Of a DNA stretch of 8,873 nucleotides, positions 7,431 through 8,873 are shown piece after piece (within the stretch, counting starts at the first letter, position 1; every line of letters starts with the position of its first letter). The position numbers and the translations under genes were made by a program. A model generated the notes under the pieces. It searched no databases. It worked only from the letters and a program-made list of their open reading frames with translations, and had not been told where the DNA came from. The DNA comes from an uncultured Oscillospiraceae bacterium. Its GTDB lineage: Bacteria; Bacillota; Clostridia; Oscillospirales; Acutalibacteraceae. The stretch covers positions 1 to 8,873 of the forward strand of contig CAUDRD010000052.1 in the NCBI GenBank assembly GCA_958451705.1. The letters run 5' to 3'.

Positions 7431-7473
7431 GTTCTTAGCAAAAGGACAAGCATACATAAACGGGAGGGATTTG
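7409..7473 (+). promoter_or_regulatory. Inverted repeat sequestering the noc ribosome binding site
   Basis: Bases 7409-7422 pair with 7460-7473: 11 perfect pairs (CAAATCCCTCC / GGAGGGATTTG) extended by one T-G wobble, then G-C and T-A, with a 37-nt loop. The right arm contains the whole GGGAGGG Shine-Dalgarno sequence (7462-7468), with ATG 7477 just beyond. In RNA reading through from rsmG this hairpin would block translation of noc. In RNA starting inside the loop it could not form. The pairing is seen in the sequence; a regulatory role is inferred. Confidence 0.6.
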
Positions 7474-7476
7474 TTT

Positions 7477-8319
7477 ATGATGAAATCTCGTAAAAAGACA
7501 AAACTGGTAAGCGGCGGTCAGATTTTAATGATACCGCAGGAGGATATATTTCCGAACCCCAATCAGCCGAGAAAGTATTTCGATTACTCCGAGCTTGAGG
7601 GACTTGCCCAAAGCATAAGAGAGAACGGTTTGCTTCAGCCGGTAACTGTGCGCCCCAGAGAGGACTGCGGCTATGAGCTGATTTCCGGAGAGCGAAGGCT
7701 CAGAGCGGCGAGAATAATCGGCATGAAAGAGATTCCCTGTGTTATATCTGAAGCTGATGCGGAAAAATCTGCGACCTTAGCCCTTATCGAAAATCTCCAA
7801 AGGCAGGATTTGAGCTTTTTTGAAGAGGCAAGAGCCATTGAAAACCTTATGAACATCTGCGGAATAAGTCAGGAGGAAATGGCGAAACGCCTTGGTAAAG
7901 CTCAGTCAACCTTATGCAACAAGCTGAGAATATTAAAGCTTCCCCAGGATGTCTGCGATCTTTTGGAGAAAAACTCCATGAGTGAAAGACACGCAAGGGC
8001 GCTTTTGCAGCTTGATTCGGCAGAGTTACAGCGCCGTGCCGCCCAAATAGCCACGGATAAGCGTTTGACTGTTGCCGAAACTGAGAGGCTGGTAAGCCGT
8101 ATGGTGAAAAATTCCACGGCGAAGCAAAAGCCATCTGTTAAGATATTCAAGGATGTTCGCATTTTTGTCAACACCCTCAATCATGCGGTAGATACCATGC
8201 GTAAAGCGGGTATTGAAGCTGATTCGGCAAAAAGCGAAACACCTGAATATATAGAGTATGTGGTAAGGATTCCGAAACAGACCGATGTAGTGGTCAAAAC
8301 GAAATCCCGCACCGCATAG
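7477..8319 (+). CDS. noc: Nucleoid occlusion protein Noc (ParB/Spo0J superfamily CTPase)
   Basis: A ParB-family DNA-binding CTPase that in Bacillus binds NBS sites and blocks division over the nucleoid. ATG 7477 follows GGAGG by 9 bases; ATG 7480 is an alternative. The product is 280 residues. The N-terminal CTP domain has NPNQPRKYF, GERRLRAA (71-78) and ENLQRQDL (105-112). The central helix-turn-helix domain runs ISQEEMAKRLGKAQST and ends near SERHARALL, followed by a short C-terminal dimerisation domain. The four positions that separate Noc from ParB in published specificity work (Caulobacter ParB 173/179/184/201) align here, with the same 6-5-17 spacing, to Q143, K149, K154 and R171, the Noc set; ParB has R at the first and G at the last. 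The place after rsmG is also the Noc position. The N-terminus is short and basic, without an obvious amphipathic membrane helix. No parA follows within view. A generic ParB remains the alternative. Confidence 0.85.
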   Translation: MMKSRKKTKLVSGGQILMIPQEDIFPNPNQPRKYFDYSELEGLAQSIRENGLLQPVTVRPREDCGYELISGERRLRAARIIGMKEIPCVISEADAEKSATLALIENLQRQDLSFFEEARAIENLMNICGISQEEMAKRLGKAQSTLCNKLRILKLPQDVCDLLEKNSMSERHARALLQLDSAELQRRAAQIATDKRLTVAETERLVSRMVKNSTAKQKPSVKIFKDVRIFVNTLNHAVDTMRKAGIEADSAKSETPEYIEYVVRIPKQTDVVVKTKSRTA

Positions 8320-8380
8320 TCAACCGCCCGGACGGCGGAAACAGTCCACATCTTTCTCTTTCACACCCCATATCCACGGT

Positions 8381-8425
8381 AAAGGGACAGGCAGTTATGT
8401 CTGTCCCTTTGCTGTTTTGTTTTTT
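8381..8425 (+). terminator. Rho-independent terminator after noc
   Basis: AAAGGGACAG (8381-8390) pairs perfectly with CTGTCCCTTT (8401-8410) around a 10-nt loop whose ends can pair further. A T-rich tract follows (GCTG, then TTTTGTTTTTT). It lies about 60 bases after the noc stop and should end the mnmE-noc transcripts. Confidence 0.85.
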
Positions 8426-8500
8426 ATTAGATTATTGTTTTGTAAGGATAAGCTTTACGGAATACACAGCTGTGAGTGAAATGTGGAAAATTAAGCGCAA

Positions 8501-8516
8501 TGTTTCACGTGAAACG
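8501..8516. other. Second parS-like site downstream of noc
   Basis: TGTTTCACGTGAAACG matches the parS palindrome at 15 of 16 positions; only the last base differs (G for A). It lies about 1.86 kb from the site in rsmG and is intergenic, between the noc terminator and the repeat modules. Clusters of parS near noc/parA/parB are usual in Bacillota. Confidence 0.82.
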
Positions 8517-8613
8517 GTGGGCTGAGCCCACGGGCAAATCGCACACGGACTTACAGAAAAAAATAAATACAGCTGCCTGCGGCGGACACGTCCGCTTTCA
8601 ATTCGCACACTAA
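8516..8613 (-). repeat. Tandem pair of GTGTGCG hairpin modules, inverted copy
   Basis: Read on the minus strand, the cores are at 8604-8610 and 8540-8546, 64 nt apart, the same period as the pair before mnmE. The first leads into the palindrome GCGGACGTGTCCGC (8582-8595 in reverse). The second leads into a different stem, GTGGGCT/AGCCCAC around one base (8517-8531). The hairpin begins right after the parS-like site. Confidence 0.8.
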
Positions 8614-8873
8614 ATGACTGTTAAAGATAATAGAAATGCCTGCGTCAAAGTTTATGCAAAGATAAGGAATGCAAACCAAAGAACCGCACAAAACTTACCT
8701 TTTGATAGTCGCCACGTCGGCAAAGCAAAAAATATGGGAAGGAGTAAAGCGTTTACACTTAGTTAGTGATAAAACAAAACCATCCAAATTGCCGACGTGA
8801 ATTTGTAAACGCAAGCACCAACAAGTCGACGGCAAGGGAAAAGAGATGGTAAACAGTAAAGCGTTTACACTTT
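8571..8873 (-). repeat. Long inverted repeat, right copy, cut by the window end
   Basis: This is the reverse complement of the element at 2833-3127. The inner portion 8571-8723 is almost identical to its partner; the outer portion to about 8866 is more diverged, by eye 75-80 percent. The 18-mer AGTAAAGCGTTTACACTT occurs exactly at 8743-8760 and 8855-8872, 112 bases apart, the same period as in the left copy. In both copies the well-conserved hairpin end faces the mnmE-noc genes. The outer boundary is not visible. Confidence 0.85.

Larger units (their letters stand above)
8320..8873. other. Gene-free region after noc
   Basis: About 550 bases without a supported gene on either strand. In order it holds a small GC-rich inverted repeat (CCGCC/GGCGG, about 8325-8339), the noc terminator, an AT-rich stretch (8420-8500), a parS-like palindrome, a hairpin module pair in reverse orientation, and the inverted copy of the long repeat, which continues past the window edge. 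The expected downstream parA/soj gene is not present here. Confidence 0.7.

Noticed and set aside
8320..8560. Chromosome replication origin with DnaA boxes
   Set aside because: The gene neighbourhood suggests oriC is near, but I found no strict TTATCCACA on either strand. Single near-matches such as TATCCACGG and TGTGGAAAA are not a cluster.
8743..8760. CcpA cre operator (TGTAAACGCTTTAC-like box)
   Set aside because: The resemblance is superficial: the dyad is odd-centred (GTAAA-GCG-TTTAC) while cre is even-centred, the last consensus bases fail, and the box is part of a repeat with no promoter beside it.

Overview
The window reads as chromosomal DNA of a Gram-positive anaerobe of the class Clostridia, most likely an Oscillospiraceae/Ruminococcaceae-type gut or rumen bacterium. 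This rests on the conserved gene run mnmE-mnmG-rsmG-noc (the Bacillota arrangement beside the chromosome origin), a clostridial-style glycoside hydrolase family 3 enzyme with a methionine-rich C-terminal tail, strong AGGAG-type ribosome binding sites, and the TGTTTCACGTGAAACA form of parS. All protein genes lie on the + strand. Taxonomy below class level is inference.

Layout. (1) Bases 2-2314 hold the 3' nine-tenths or so of a GH3 beta-glucosidase-type gene, closed by a strong hairpin-plus-T-run terminator at 2372-2408. (2) Bases 2410-3190 contain no convincing gene. They hold hairpins, 64-66-nt-spaced repeat modules built around GTGTGCG, and one copy of a roughly 300-bp element. (3) A near-perfect sigma-A-type promoter (TTGCAT-17-TATAAT) starts mnmE, which is followed by mnmG, rsmG and a ParB-superfamily gene. 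Its DNA-reading residues match Noc, not ParB. (4) After noc comes a terminator, then a parS-like palindrome, then the same roughly 300-bp element in inverted orientation, running off the end of the window.

How the genes work together. MnmE and MnmG form the complex that modifies the wobble uridine of several tRNAs. RsmG methylates 16S rRNA. Noc couples chromosome position to cell division. The set is held together by ancestral position near oriC rather than by one pathway. A perfect parS palindrome is read as codons 3-7 of rsmG (together with the last base of codon 2), and a 15/16 match lies past noc, so this segment probably belongs to the ParB-loading zone. The ParA and ParB genes themselves are not in view.

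Most interesting points: the mismatch between the Noc-type specificity residues and the parS-type sites; a 14-bp inverted repeat that would hide the noc ribosome binding site in readthrough mRNA; and the mirror-image repeat elements bracketing mnmE-noc, whose hairpins differ in sequence from unit to unit but keep their pairing. I found no clear evidence for a wholly new gene system. The novelty lies in the repeat family and in the parS/Noc regulatory layout.
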